DNA of 64,000 nt. Origin: RH-AL1 sp964235705 (GTDB lineage: Bacteria; Pseudomonadota; Alphaproteobacteria; Rhizobiales; Beijerinckiaceae). Below the pieces are notes generated by a model that searched no databases, had not been told where the DNA came from, and saw only the letters and a list, made by a program, of their open reading frames with translations. The position numbers were made by a program, and so were the translations under genes. The stretch is from positions 43,248 to 107,247 of the forward strand of contig CAXSDP010000005.1 of NCBI GenBank assembly GCA_964235705.1. Direction: 5' to 3'. Positions 1 to 10,573 of this stretch are shown here, piece by piece; within the stretch, counting starts at the first letter, position 1; each line of letters begins with the position of its first letter.

Positions 1-41
1 CCACGCGGTGCGCCGCGTCCCCACCGCGTGCGGATACCGGC

Positions 42-1403
42 TTAATCGCGATCATAGCCGTAGACTTCGGGCAGGATGAGAACGGCGGCGAGGAAACCGA
101 CCAACGGGAAGATCGCGACGAAGAGGGTGGCGCCGGCTTGTCCAATGGCGGCGAAGAACGACGGGAACAGCGTCAAGCCGAGGAAGAAGGGCAGCTTCAC
201 GAACATGTAGGCGAAGCCGCTGGCGATGCCGCGATACTCCGGCCGGGCCACGACGGTCGGCACCGTCATGCCGTTCGAGGCATCCCAATAGTGACCCCAA
301 ACCATTCCGGCGGCGGCGAAGGGAACCAAGGCGGGATGTTTGGTGTAAATGGCGGCGGCGGCGACCAGCAGCGACACGAAAACGATGCCGAAGCCGGCCG
401 CCCCGATGCCCCGATGGCCGATCCTCGGCAGCAGCAGCGGCGCGATCCAGCCCGAGATCGCGGCGAAGCCGTAGACGCCCATCAGCACCAGGTTGTTCCC
501 GAGCACCGAGGACACGCCGACCGAGAGGAACAGGACGGGGAGGTAGAAGGCGAACGTGGAGAACTCCGCCGCTTGGCAGAAGCAGGCGATCCAGCCGTAC
601 AGCGTCGCGCGCCAACGAACCTGGTCACGCCGCGTGTCGGCCAGGAACGCCATCGCGCGCGGCTTGCTGATCGCGACGTCCTCGTCGGGCAGCATGTCGA
701 GCGCGTCACCGTACATCTGCCGGCTGACGCGCTTCGCTTCGCGGAACCGGCCGCTGCGGATGAGCCAGATCGCCGTTTCCGGGAGGTTGTGCCGCAGCAG
801 CAGGATGACCAATGCCGGGATCGCGCCCAGGCCGAGCGTCACCCGCCAGACCAGCTCGCTCGGAAGGTTGGCGAGGATGAGCAGGATGACGACCGCGATG
901 GTCAACGTCTCGCCGAGCGCGAACATGAACTGCCATCGGCTCCCCATCACTTCGCGCGCGCCCTTTGGCAGCGTCTCCATGATGTAGGCATAACTGTTGG
1001 AGATGTCGCTCCCGAGCGGCAGGCCGAGGACGAAGCGCACGACGATCAGCCAGCCGACGCCCGGCACGAACGCCTGCGCCAAGGCGAAGACGATGAACAG
1101 GACCATGGTCGATATGAACATGACCCGACGCCCGATCAGGTCGGACAGCCAGCCGCCCAGCAAAGCGCCGATCAAGGCGCCGGCCTGCGGCGCGGCGGCG
1201 GCCAAACCAAGCAGGAGCGGGTCGGGGTTGAATTGCTGCTTGATGAAGATGAGGACGAAGGCGATCGAGTAAAGGTCCCAAGCCTCGACCAGGATCGACG
1301 ACATCATCAGCCATCCGACCCGGTTGCCCTTGGGATTGTAGCTGTTGACGAGATGACGGACGGCGACGTCCGTCGCGGATTGGTAGGTCGATACCGTGGC
1401 CAT
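42..1403 (-). CDS. MFS transporter, metabolite:H+ symporter type
   Basis: A 453-residue inner-membrane carrier of the major facilitator superfamily. About 12 hydrophobic helices are visible. The loop between helices 2 and 3 carries the family signature GGWLSDLIGRR, and RFVLGLPLGSD resembles the second half-signature of sugar and organic-acid porters. The chosen ATG follows a good ribosome site (GAGGAA six bases upstream); a longer frame begins 12 codons earlier without one. It lies 165 bp downstream of the 2-hydroxyacid dehydrogenase on the same strand, so the pair may form a transport-plus-oxidation unit controlled by the divergent FadR-type regulator. The substrate is unknown; a hydroxy acid or aromatic acid is an inference from the neighbour. 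Family certain, substrate not. Confidence 0.85.
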   Translation of the reverse strand: MATVSTYQSATDVAVRHLVNSYNPKGNRVGWLMMSSILVEAWDLYSIAFVLIFIKQQFNPDPLLLGLAAAAPQAGALIGALLGGWLSDLIGRRVMFISTMVLFIVFALAQAFVPGVGWLIVVRFVLGLPLGSDISNSYAYIMETLPKGAREVMGSRWQFMFALGETLTIAVVILLILANLPSELVWRVTLGLGAIPALVILLLRHNLPETAIWLIRSGRFREAKRVSRQMYGDALDMLPDEDVAISKPRAMAFLADTRRDQVRWRATLYGWIACFCQAAEFSTFAFYLPVLFLSVGVSSVLGNNLVLMGVYGFAAISGWIAPLLLPRIGHRGIGAAGFGIVFVSLLVAAAAIYTKHPALVPFAAAGMVWGHYWDASNGMTVPTVVARPEYRGIASGFAYMFVKLPFFLGLTLFPSFFAAIGQAGATLFVAIFPLVGFLAAVLILPEVYGYDRD

Positions 1404-1568
1404 GTCGTTCCTCACACAGGCACCGGATTTCGCCCTCAAGATACGGTGCTCGGACGGTCTTTGCTTTCAAGGGCGTTCGGTCGGCAAAATGTCGGTGTCC
1501 TAGGATCGTCCCGGCGATCGACGCGTCGGCGCGCCGGTGATCGGCCACGCGCCTTCCCGGCGCAGGGC

Positions 1569-2597
1569 TTAAACGATCCGCCACTTGAGCGGCTGGTCGG
1601 CGAGCGCGCGCGCGGCCTCCTCGGCCGCCATCCGTTGCAGCGCTTCGAGACTATCGGTCGAGAAGAAGCCGGCGTGCGGCGTGAGGACGACGTTGTCCAT
1701 GGCGCGCAGGGGGGAGTCCCTGGATAGCGGCTCGGGATCGAACACGTCCAGTGCCGCCCCCGCGAGCCTGTTTCCCTCCAAGGCCGCCGCCAGGGCCGCC
1801 TGGTCGACCAGCGATCCTCGCGCCGTGTTCACCAGGACGGCGCCGGGCCGCATGCGCGCCAGGGTGTCCGCGTTGATGATGTGGCGCGTTTCCGGCGTCG
1901 CGGGCATGTGCAGCGACACGCCGTGGGATTCGGCGAGCAGGTGCTCGATGGGCACGAGATCGATGCCGAGTTCCCCCATGCGGCCCACGTCGGCGTAGGG
2001 GTCGGTCGCGAGGATACGGGTTCCGAACGCCTGGAGCCGTTTCGCGACGAGGAGGCCGATCCGTCCGACGCCGAGGAGGCCCACCGTCATCGAGGACAGG
2101 GCGGGGATGGGTCCGATCATGTCGGGGCGGGCCCACCCGTCGCGCCGGATGGCGGCCGTGTAGACGGTCAAGCGCCGCAGCAGCGTCAACATCATGGAAG
2201 CGGCATGATCCGCGACCGTGTCGCTGCCGTAGTCCGGGATGTTCGATAGGCGGATGCCGGCGCGCCGCGCGGCCTCCAGGTCGATGTTGTCGTAGCCGAC
2301 ACCGTAGCGAACGATCAGGCCGCCGGGCGGCATGCCGCTCAGCGCGGCGGCGTCGACCGGCACCAGGTTGACGAACGCCACGTCCGTTCCCGAGAGGGCG
2401 GCGGCGACCTCGGCCGGATGGTTGCAGTTCAGCACCTCGAAATCGGCGTCGAAGCGCTCGGAAACCGCGCGTTCGTACGCGACGCCGTCGAAGCGGAGAT
2501 CGGTGACGACGATGCGTTTCCTAGACCGCCGCGTGTCGTCAGAGTCCCGACGCGAAGCGGTCCCCTCGACCGAGCCGGTGTTTGATTGGGCGCTCAC
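1569..2597 (-). CDS. D-isomer-specific 2-hydroxyacid dehydrogenase (CtBP/SerA-like)
   Basis: A cytosolic NAD(P)-dependent oxidoreductase of 342 residues that interconverts a 2-hydroxyacid and a 2-ketoacid. The Rossmann motif GLLGVGRIG lies at residues 173-181. The catalytic triad of the family is present: Arg260 in NTARGSLVD, Glu289 in FDPEPL and His308 in LTPHAG. The start is a GTG preceded by GGGAGGGG. An ATG two codons' distance upstream lies in another frame. The first 27 residues are polar and probably disordered. It is transcribed away from a FadR-type regulator with a shared 24-bp palindrome in between, so it is probably that regulator's target. The substrate (phosphoglycerate, glyoxylate or another hydroxyacid) cannot be told from sequence. 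Confidence 0.88.
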   Translation of the reverse strand: MSAQSNTGSVEGTASRRDSDDTRRSRKRIVVTDLRFDGVAYERAVSERFDADFEVLNCNHPAEVAAALSGTDVAFVNLVPVDAAALSGMPPGGLIVRYGVGYDNIDLEAARRAGIRLSNIPDYGSDTVADHAASMMLTLLRRLTVYTAAIRRDGWARPDMIGPIPALSSMTVGLLGVGRIGLLVAKRLQAFGTRILATDPYADVGRMGELGIDLVPIEHLLAESHGVSLHMPATPETRHIINADTLARMRPGAVLVNTARGSLVDQAALAAALEGNRLAGAALDVFDPEPLSRDSPLRAMDNVVLTPHAGFFSTDSLEALQRMAAEEAARALADQPLKWRIV

Positions 2598-2652
2598 GCA
2601 TCCCCTCCCGTAGCAAGCGATTTTGACCTTGCCCTGAAACCAGCTAAGCTAC

Positions 2653-2676
2653 ACCTATCTTACATGTCAAATAGGT
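2653..2676. promoter_or_regulatory. 24-bp palindrome, candidate operator of the FadR-type regulator
   Basis: Perfect arms ACCTAT (2653-2658) and ATAGGT (2671-2676) enclose an exact ACATGT palindrome (2662-2667) with the same dyad axis. By eye 20 of 24 positions are symmetrical. It sits between the divergent dehydrogenase (start 2597) and regulator (start 2691), where autoregulated GntR-family operators are typically placed. The function is inferred from position and symmetry. Confidence 0.55.
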
Positions 2677-2690
2677 TGAATGGTGTACGC

Positions 2691-3461
2691 ATGACGACAG
2701 CTGCCGCGAGGGCTGGGTCGGGGGGAGGTCAAACCGTTCCGCCCGACGAGACGGGTTCCCTCGTGGCCCAAGTCGGGGCGCATGTCCGACAGGTGATCCT
2801 GACGAACGGCCTGCGGCCCGGTGACATCCTGCCGGGGGAGGCGGAGACGAGCCGGCGGTTGAAGGTGAGCCGGCCGGTCGTCCGGGAAGCATGGAACGGG
2901 CTGGTGGCGCTGGGTGTGCTGGAGGTGGCGCCCGGACGCAAGCCACGCGTCGCGCGGCTCGTGGGTCTGCCCATGCGCAGCGTCATCGAGCAGGCCGTCG
3001 CGACGGGACAGGCGACGCCGTTGCAGGTCCTCGAGTTGCGGCGCGGCATCGAGGTGCAGATGGCGGCCCTCGCCGCCCAGAGGCGCGGTCCCGACACGTT
3101 GGCCGCGATGGGGTCGACCGTTGCCGCGATGGCGGCAAGCCTTCACGATTACCGCAGGTACGCCGAGCTCGATCTGAGCTTCCATCTCCACATCGCCAAA
3201 GGAGCGGGTAATCCTTTCCACGTCCTCCTCGTTCAGGCTTGCGCGGACACGTTCCAGTTCTCGATGAGGGCTGGCCTGGAAAGCCGCGTGTCGGAGGCGG
3301 AGCTCCAGCGATTGCAAAGGAACCATGAGGAGATCTTCGAGGCTGTCCGGGACCGCGACGCGGAGCGCGCAACGGCGCTGATGTCCATTCACTTCGACGA
3401 GCCAACGCGCGCCCTGCTCCGGACGGCCAAGTCGCGCGGGGAGGATGTGGGTTTCCCATGA
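2691..3461 (+). CDS. GntR-family transcriptional regulator, FadR/FCD subfamily
   Basis: A 256-residue DNA-binding regulator. Residues 25-95 form a winged helix: RPGDILPGEAETSRRLKVSR followed by PVVREAWNGLVALGVLEV, the usual GntR recognition pattern. The remaining all-helical FCD domain carries family metal-ligand histidines in ELDLSFHLHIAKGAGN and near the C-terminus in SIHFDEPTR. FCD regulators bind small carboxylic acids and usually repress a neighbouring catabolic operon. An in-frame ATG exists at 2664, but it lies inside the palindrome and lacks a ribosome site, so I prefer 2691. It is divergent from the dehydrogenase and MFS carrier, its likely targets. The ligand is unknown. Confidence 0.85.
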   Translation: MTTAAARAGSGGGQTVPPDETGSLVAQVGAHVRQVILTNGLRPGDILPGEAETSRRLKVSRPVVREAWNGLVALGVLEVAPGRKPRVARLVGLPMRSVIEQAVATGQATPLQVLELRRGIEVQMAALAAQRRGPDTLAAMGSTVAAMAASLHDYRRYAELDLSFHLHIAKGAGNPFHVLLVQACADTFQFSMRAGLESRVSEAELQRLQRNHEEIFEAVRDRDAERATALMSIHFDEPTRALLRTAKSRGEDVGFP

Positions 3462-3516
3462 ACCAGACCCGATCGAACTCCAGGCTTCAGAAGTCCAGGC
3501 TTCACAGGATCGGCCA

Positions 3517-5127
3517 TCACGCCTGAGGATAGTTCACCGGCATGCTGTACTCGTAGGCCGGCAGCGCGGCGAGCGCCTCCCGCCGGTCGCCGCCCGGGTT
3601 GCCCGCCACTTCGCTGGCGCGCGAGAGCATCATGGTGGCGCGTCCGGTCGCCTCGAAGCGGGGCCACGCGGGCAGGTTGGGGTTGGCCGGATCGCCGGTG
3701 CGCGCGAAGGCGGACCACGTCGCGACCATCATCCGCGTGAGTGGCGCGATGTCCGGCCCCGTCCCCACCAGGGCCCGCGCGGCCGGCGCGGTGCCGAACA
3801 CGAACGGCACCTCCGACGTGTGCGGCGACTGCAGGACGCCGCTGCGCACCGGGGTGCGCCAGTCGAAGACGTAGGCGTAGACCGGCGCCCGCGCGGATGC
3901 CGCCTGCATCGCCGCTTCCCGCGTGGTGTTGCGACGGTACGTGTAGTCGGTGGTGACCGCGGCCATGATCTCGCTCGGGGTCGCCGCCGGCATGGCGGTG
4001 CGGTAGGCGTCGGTGATCCGTGCCGTGGCCGCCGCGTCGGTGCGGAGGAAGCGGGCGAGCCGGCGCCGCACCTCGGCGGCGTCGAGCGAGAAGTTCGCCA
4101 TGTTCACCGCCATGTACAGGGTGCATTCGGTGGCGGCGTTGCCGAACAGGGTGGGGATGTCCGCGGCACCGGCGGGTGCCGCCGGGTCGAACGGGTTGGC
4201 TGGGAACGTCACGCCGTCCAGCACGGGGCGGAACACGGGCGGCATGCCGGTCATCTGAAGTATGAGCTTGTCGGCCGGAACGGCTCGTAGGGCCGCCGCC
4301 GTGGGTCGATCGAGCCCGAGCCGGCGCGCCAAGCCGTGCGCCAGGGCGGCGGCCTCCTCCGGCGGGGTCAGGCGCAGGCTGCCCGAGCAGCTCTGCGCGA
4401 TCGCCTTGTGGAACAGGCCACGCGCGGCCGGACAGGCGAGCAGCGCGCTCACCTTGGCGCCCCCGCCGGACTGGCCGAAGATGGTGACGTTGCCCGGATC
4501 GCCGCCGAAGCCGGCGACGTTGTCGCGAACCCAGCGCAGGGCCGCCACCATGTCCAGCACGCCGGCGTTGCCCGATCGGGCGAAGCGCTCGTCGCGATCA
4601 TCCAGCCTGATGGAGCCGAACAGGTTGAGCCGGTGATTGATCGTGACCACGACCACGTCGCCCTCGTGCGCCAGCACGGTGCCGTCGAACCCGGGCGCGG
4701 AGCCGGCGCAGCTGACCCAGGCGCCACCATGCAGCCACACCATCACCGGACGCGTTCCCGTCGTGCCGGGCGTCCAGACGTTGAGGGAGAGGCAGTCCTC
4801 CCCCATCGGCTCCAACGCGTTGTACCAGGCGCTCAGCGGGTCGGTGGAGGCCGGTAGCTGCGGGGCCGAGGCACCGAACGCGGTCGCCTCGCGGATCCCG
4901 GCCCAGGGTGCGGCGGGCGTCGGCGGAAGGAAGCGGTTCGCGCCGGCCGTTGAGGCGGCGTAGGGGATGCCCTTGAAGGCGCTGACGCCACTGGCCCGTG
5001 AACCGCTGAGTCTGCCACCTGTGGTCTCGACGGTCGCCGTGGCGACGGGCTGCGCGCGCGCCTCGGCCCCGACGATGAGGGCGGTCGCGGCGAGCAGGGC
5101 CGCGCGGCGGCTGACGTGGACGGACAT
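3517..5127 (-). CDS. Exported type-B carboxylesterase
   Basis: A 536-residue alpha/beta hydrolase of the carboxylesterase type B family, predicted exported. The N-terminus has a twin arginine (SRRAALLAATALIVG) and a cleavage-like AEARAQ around residue 26. The nucleophile motif FGQSGGG gives Ser220, WLHGGAW at 131-137 forms the oxyanion hole, and EDCLSLNVW at 110-118 is the second family signature. Glu334 (AATECTLY) and His436 (SPHTSEV) complete the triad by family analogy. It would hydrolyse carboxylic esters in the periplasm; the substrate is unknown. It converges on the FadR-type gene with only 55 bp between stops and appears to be a single-gene unit, since the next gene upstream ends 131 bp away. 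Confidence 0.9.
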   Translation of the reverse strand: MSVHVSRRAALLAATALIVGAEARAQPVATATVETTGGRLSGSRASGVSAFKGIPYAASTAGANRFLPPTPAAPWAGIREATAFGASAPQLPASTDPLSAWYNALEPMGEDCLSLNVWTPGTTGTRPVMVWLHGGAWVSCAGSAPGFDGTVLAHEGDVVVVTINHRLNLFGSIRLDDRDERFARSGNAGVLDMVAALRWVRDNVAGFGGDPGNVTIFGQSGGGAKVSALLACPAARGLFHKAIAQSCSGSLRLTPPEEAAALAHGLARRLGLDRPTAAALRAVPADKLILQMTGMPPVFRPVLDGVTFPANPFDPAAPAGAADIPTLFGNAATECTLYMAVNMANFSLDAAEVRRRLARFLRTDAAATARITDAYRTAMPAATPSEIMAAVTTDYTYRRNTTREAAMQAASARAPVYAYVFDWRTPVRSGVLQSPHTSEVPFVFGTAPAARALVGTGPDIAPLTRMMVATWSAFARTGDPANPNLPAWPRFEATGRATMMLSRASEVAGNPGGDRREALAALPAYEYSMPVNYPQA

Positions 5128-5258
5128 GGCACCTCACTCCTTGGTCTTCGCGTGGAGTGAGCGGCGGCCGCTCGGCCCTGTCAACGGCGAGGTCCCAGCC
5201 CCAATGGAACCCCGTGCGCGGGTGCGATCGCGGACCGGGGCGGCGTAGGCGCCGCCTG

Positions 5259-8177
<2,919 letters not shown>

Positions 8178-8278
8178 GGTGGGGGTTCTATCCGCGGGGC
8201 GAAGGAGGCGAGGCGGTGAAGCCCCGGGCGCGATCAACGCTCGCGATGAGCCTCGGGGGTCGGTGTCGTCGGCCCCGA

Positions 8279-10102
8279 TCAAGCATCCGCCGAGAGCCGT
8301 TCCTCGATCCGGGCGGTTTGCTCGCGAGCCGCCAGCGCGTGGCAGAATGCGAGAAGTTCGCCGATCGACAGCACGACGTGCTCGTCTCCGCCCTCGGCGC
8401 GCAGGGTCGACAGGAGCGCGCTTTCACGATCGGCGTGCCACAGGCCGATGACGATCTTGACCCCCGGCATCTGTTTCTGGACACGTCGCACGAAGTAGCG
8501 GATGGCCGCCCCCGTGCTCCCTTCCTCGAGGACCGACAGGCAGCAGAGCTTCGTGTTCGCGAAGCGTCCCGTCCCGTGCGAGCCCCCGCCCAGCACCAAG
8601 TTGGGATCGATTCGTGCCCCGAAACCGGCTTCGCTCAAGGCGTGGACCGCCATGGAAGCGGCGAGGTCGTCAAGCTGACCCCTGCCCGGAATGCAGGCGA
8701 TGACCCCCTCGCGGGACCAGTCGGCCGGGGGTGCCCCGTCCGTCCTGGCCCGCGCCTCCGGTCGCGCGGGATCGCCGTACAGCGCGAGGAGGAGTCCCTC
8801 GATCTGCGAATGGATGGCATCGAGCCGCTCGAACGCGGCATCGTCGCGTGCGAGGTCGCCTTGCGCCAGCGCCAGGCCCGGCAAGGCGACCTTGTCGAAA
8901 TAGTCGACGAACGAGGCGGCGACGATGCGCTTGCGCGCGCCGCGTGCCAGCGTCATCGCCTTTCCCTCGAGCGCGCGCTGATAGAAGGTTTCCGGCGGTT
9001 CCAGGGGCGGCTTGTCGCCGAGTATCACGTCAAGGAAGGCCAGCGCTTCGACGTGTCGCCCTACCACGACGAGGCATACGGTGAGCGGCGTCGCGATCAG
9101 CAACCCGATCGGCCCCCAGATGAGCGCCCAGAACGCGGTCGCGACGATCACCGCGATGGGCGACAGACCGGTGTTATGGCCGTAGATCAAGGGTTCGACG
9201 ACTTGGCCCATGGCCGTCTCGGCAACGGCGAAGAGGACGAGGACGATCACCGCGAGCGACCAGCCGGGAACGATCGCGATCGCCAGGAGGAGCGGGGGCA
9301 CCGCCGCCACCACGACGCCGACGAATGGGACGAAGCGCATGATCGCGGCGAGGATGCCCCAAAGCAGGGGGTTGGGCAGGCCTTCGCACCAGAGCGCCAA
9401 ACCGATGATCGCCCCGAAGGCCGAGTTCAGCGCCAGCTGGAACAGGAAGTAGCGCGACAACCGTCGCGCCGCGTCGTTCATCGCCAGGATCGTGCGGTGG
9501 AGGTCCTGCCGGCCGACGAGACGCACGAGCCGGTCGCGCAGGTCCTCGCTCGAAGCGAGGATGAAGAAGGTGAACACCAGCATGACGCCGGCCGTCCCGA
9601 GCGGCCCGAGGATCGGCAGCGCCACGCTGCGGGCGAGCGAGAGGCCGGACACGTCGCCGCCCATGATGCCGGCCTCCGCCTTGCCCCGGTCGGCAGGGGC
9701 CGGCGCGGCCTGTCCGGGTTTGGCGGCGAGGTCCTTCGTCATCTGCTCGACGTCCCCGACCTTGGCCGTCAGGGCGTTCCACTTGGTGGTGATCGTCGAG
9801 CGATAGGTCGGCAGGCCGGCGGCCAGCGAAGCGACCTGCCGTCCGGCCACGACGCCGACCGCCCCCAACAGGGCGAAGGCGAGGAGGACGGCGGCGAGCA
9901 CCGCCAGGATCCGGGGGAACCACACCTTTTGCAGGAGGTCGCAGATGGGGGCGAGCACGAAGGCGAGCAGCGTCGCGAGCACGAGCGGCACGAGGAGTTC
10001 CTGCCCGTAATAGAGCGCCGCCACGATCACGGCGCCGGCCACGAGCCGCGGCAGGAGGGATGGGGCCGTCACGGAGATCACGTCGTCCGGGATCGCTTTC
10101 AA
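8279..10102 (-). CDS. AI-2E/PerM-family membrane protein with cytosolic C-terminal extension
   Basis: A 607-residue protein. The first 360 residues match the AI-2E transporter (PerM, formerly UPF0118) family: an N-terminal helix pair, a long periplasmic segment rich in Gln/Lys/Ala around residues 85-170, and a C-terminal helix bundle with WGPIGLLIATPLTV, the family hallmark. Members export small solutes or act as Na+/H+ antiporters. The last 250 residues are soluble and unusual for the family, with Rossmann-like strand patterns (IACIPGRGQLDDLAASM; CCLSVLEEGSTGAAIRYF; KIVIGLWHAD) that recall cobalamin-binding-type domains. The start is TTG with no clear ribosome site. The stop overlaps the region upstream of the MHYT kinase, so the two may be co-transcribed. 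Confidence 0.78.
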   Translation of the reverse strand: MKAIPDDVISVTAPSLLPRLVAGAVIVAALYYGQELLVPLVLATLLAFVLAPICDLLQKVWFPRILAVLAAVLLAFALLGAVGVVAGRQVASLAAGLPTYRSTITTKWNALTAKVGDVEQMTKDLAAKPGQAAPAPADRGKAEAGIMGGDVSGLSLARSVALPILGPLGTAGVMLVFTFFILASSEDLRDRLVRLVGRQDLHRTILAMNDAARRLSRYFLFQLALNSAFGAIIGLALWCEGLPNPLLWGILAAIMRFVPFVGVVVAAVPPLLLAIAIVPGWSLAVIVLVLFAVAETAMGQVVEPLIYGHNTGLSPIAVIVATAFWALIWGPIGLLIATPLTVCLVVVGRHVEALAFLDVILGDKPPLEPPETFYQRALEGKAMTLARGARKRIVAASFVDYFDKVALPGLALAQGDLARDDAAFERLDAIHSQIEGLLLALYGDPARPEARARTDGAPPADWSREGVIACIPGRGQLDDLAASMAVHALSEAGFGARIDPNLVLGGGSHGTGRFANTKLCCLSVLEEGSTGAAIRYFVRRVQKQMPGVKIVIGLWHADRESALLSTLRAEGGDEHVVLSIGELLAFCHALAAREQTARIEERLSADA

Positions 10103-10195
10103 TAGGGGTACCCCGTTCCCAAATAAGGTATCGTGATCACCGCCGATCCCGGCATTGAACTAGCACGAACCGCGCCCAAGGCGTCAGGACCATCC

Positions 10196-10573
10196 ATGAC
10201 GAAGCTCCTTCTGGTCGAGGATCACGAAGAACTCTGGGACTTCCTCATGCGACGTTTGCGCAAACGGGGGTTCGAGGTCGTCCTGGCGCACGATGGGAGG
10301 CAAGCGCTGGATCAGGTCTCCGCGGAAGCCCCGGATGTCATGCTGCTCGATATGGACCTTCCGGTCATGGATGGCTGGACGGTGGCGAGGACCCTCCGCG
10401 AGCGGGCGGACAGGACGCCCATCATCGCGCTGACGGCGCACGCGATGAGCGGGGACCGGGAGAAGGCGCTCGCGTCCGGCTGCGACGATTACCATCCCAA
10501 GCCGGTCGATTTCGGGCGCCTCCTCACGCAGGTCGACGAGGTCCTCCTGAAACGCGAGGAGGGCGCCCCCTGA
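10196..10573 (+). CDS. Single-domain response regulator (receiver only)
   Basis: A 125-residue CheY-like receiver with no output domain. Acidic pocket Glu8-Asp9, phospho-acceptor Asp52 in LLDMDLPVMDGW, Thr80 in ALTAHAM and Lys102 in YHPKPVDF are all in place. The ATG follows AGGA eight bases upstream; an upstream in-frame ATG at 10133 would add 21 residues lacking homology. It is divergent from the AI-2E gene and converges, with zero spacing, on the kinase at 10574. It probably serves as a phosphate shuttle between the surrounding hybrid kinases and an unseen phosphotransferase. That role is inferred from context. Confidence 0.88.
   Translation: MTKLLLVEDHEELWDFLMRRLRKRGFEVVLAHDGRQALDQVSAEAPDVMLLDMDLPVMDGWTVARTLRERADRTPIIALTAHAMSGDREKALASGCDDYHPKPVDFGRLLTQVDEVLLKREEGAP

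Noticed and set aside
138..1727. A long plus-strand frame opposite the MFS gene.
   Set aside because: Low-complexity Arg/Glu/Asp/Gln composition typical of antisense shadows in GC-rich DNA.
10105..10114. GGGGTACCCC palindrome between the AI-2E gene and the receiver gene.
   Set aside because: Ten bases is short for an operator in GC-rich DNA, and no family of regulator is adjacent.
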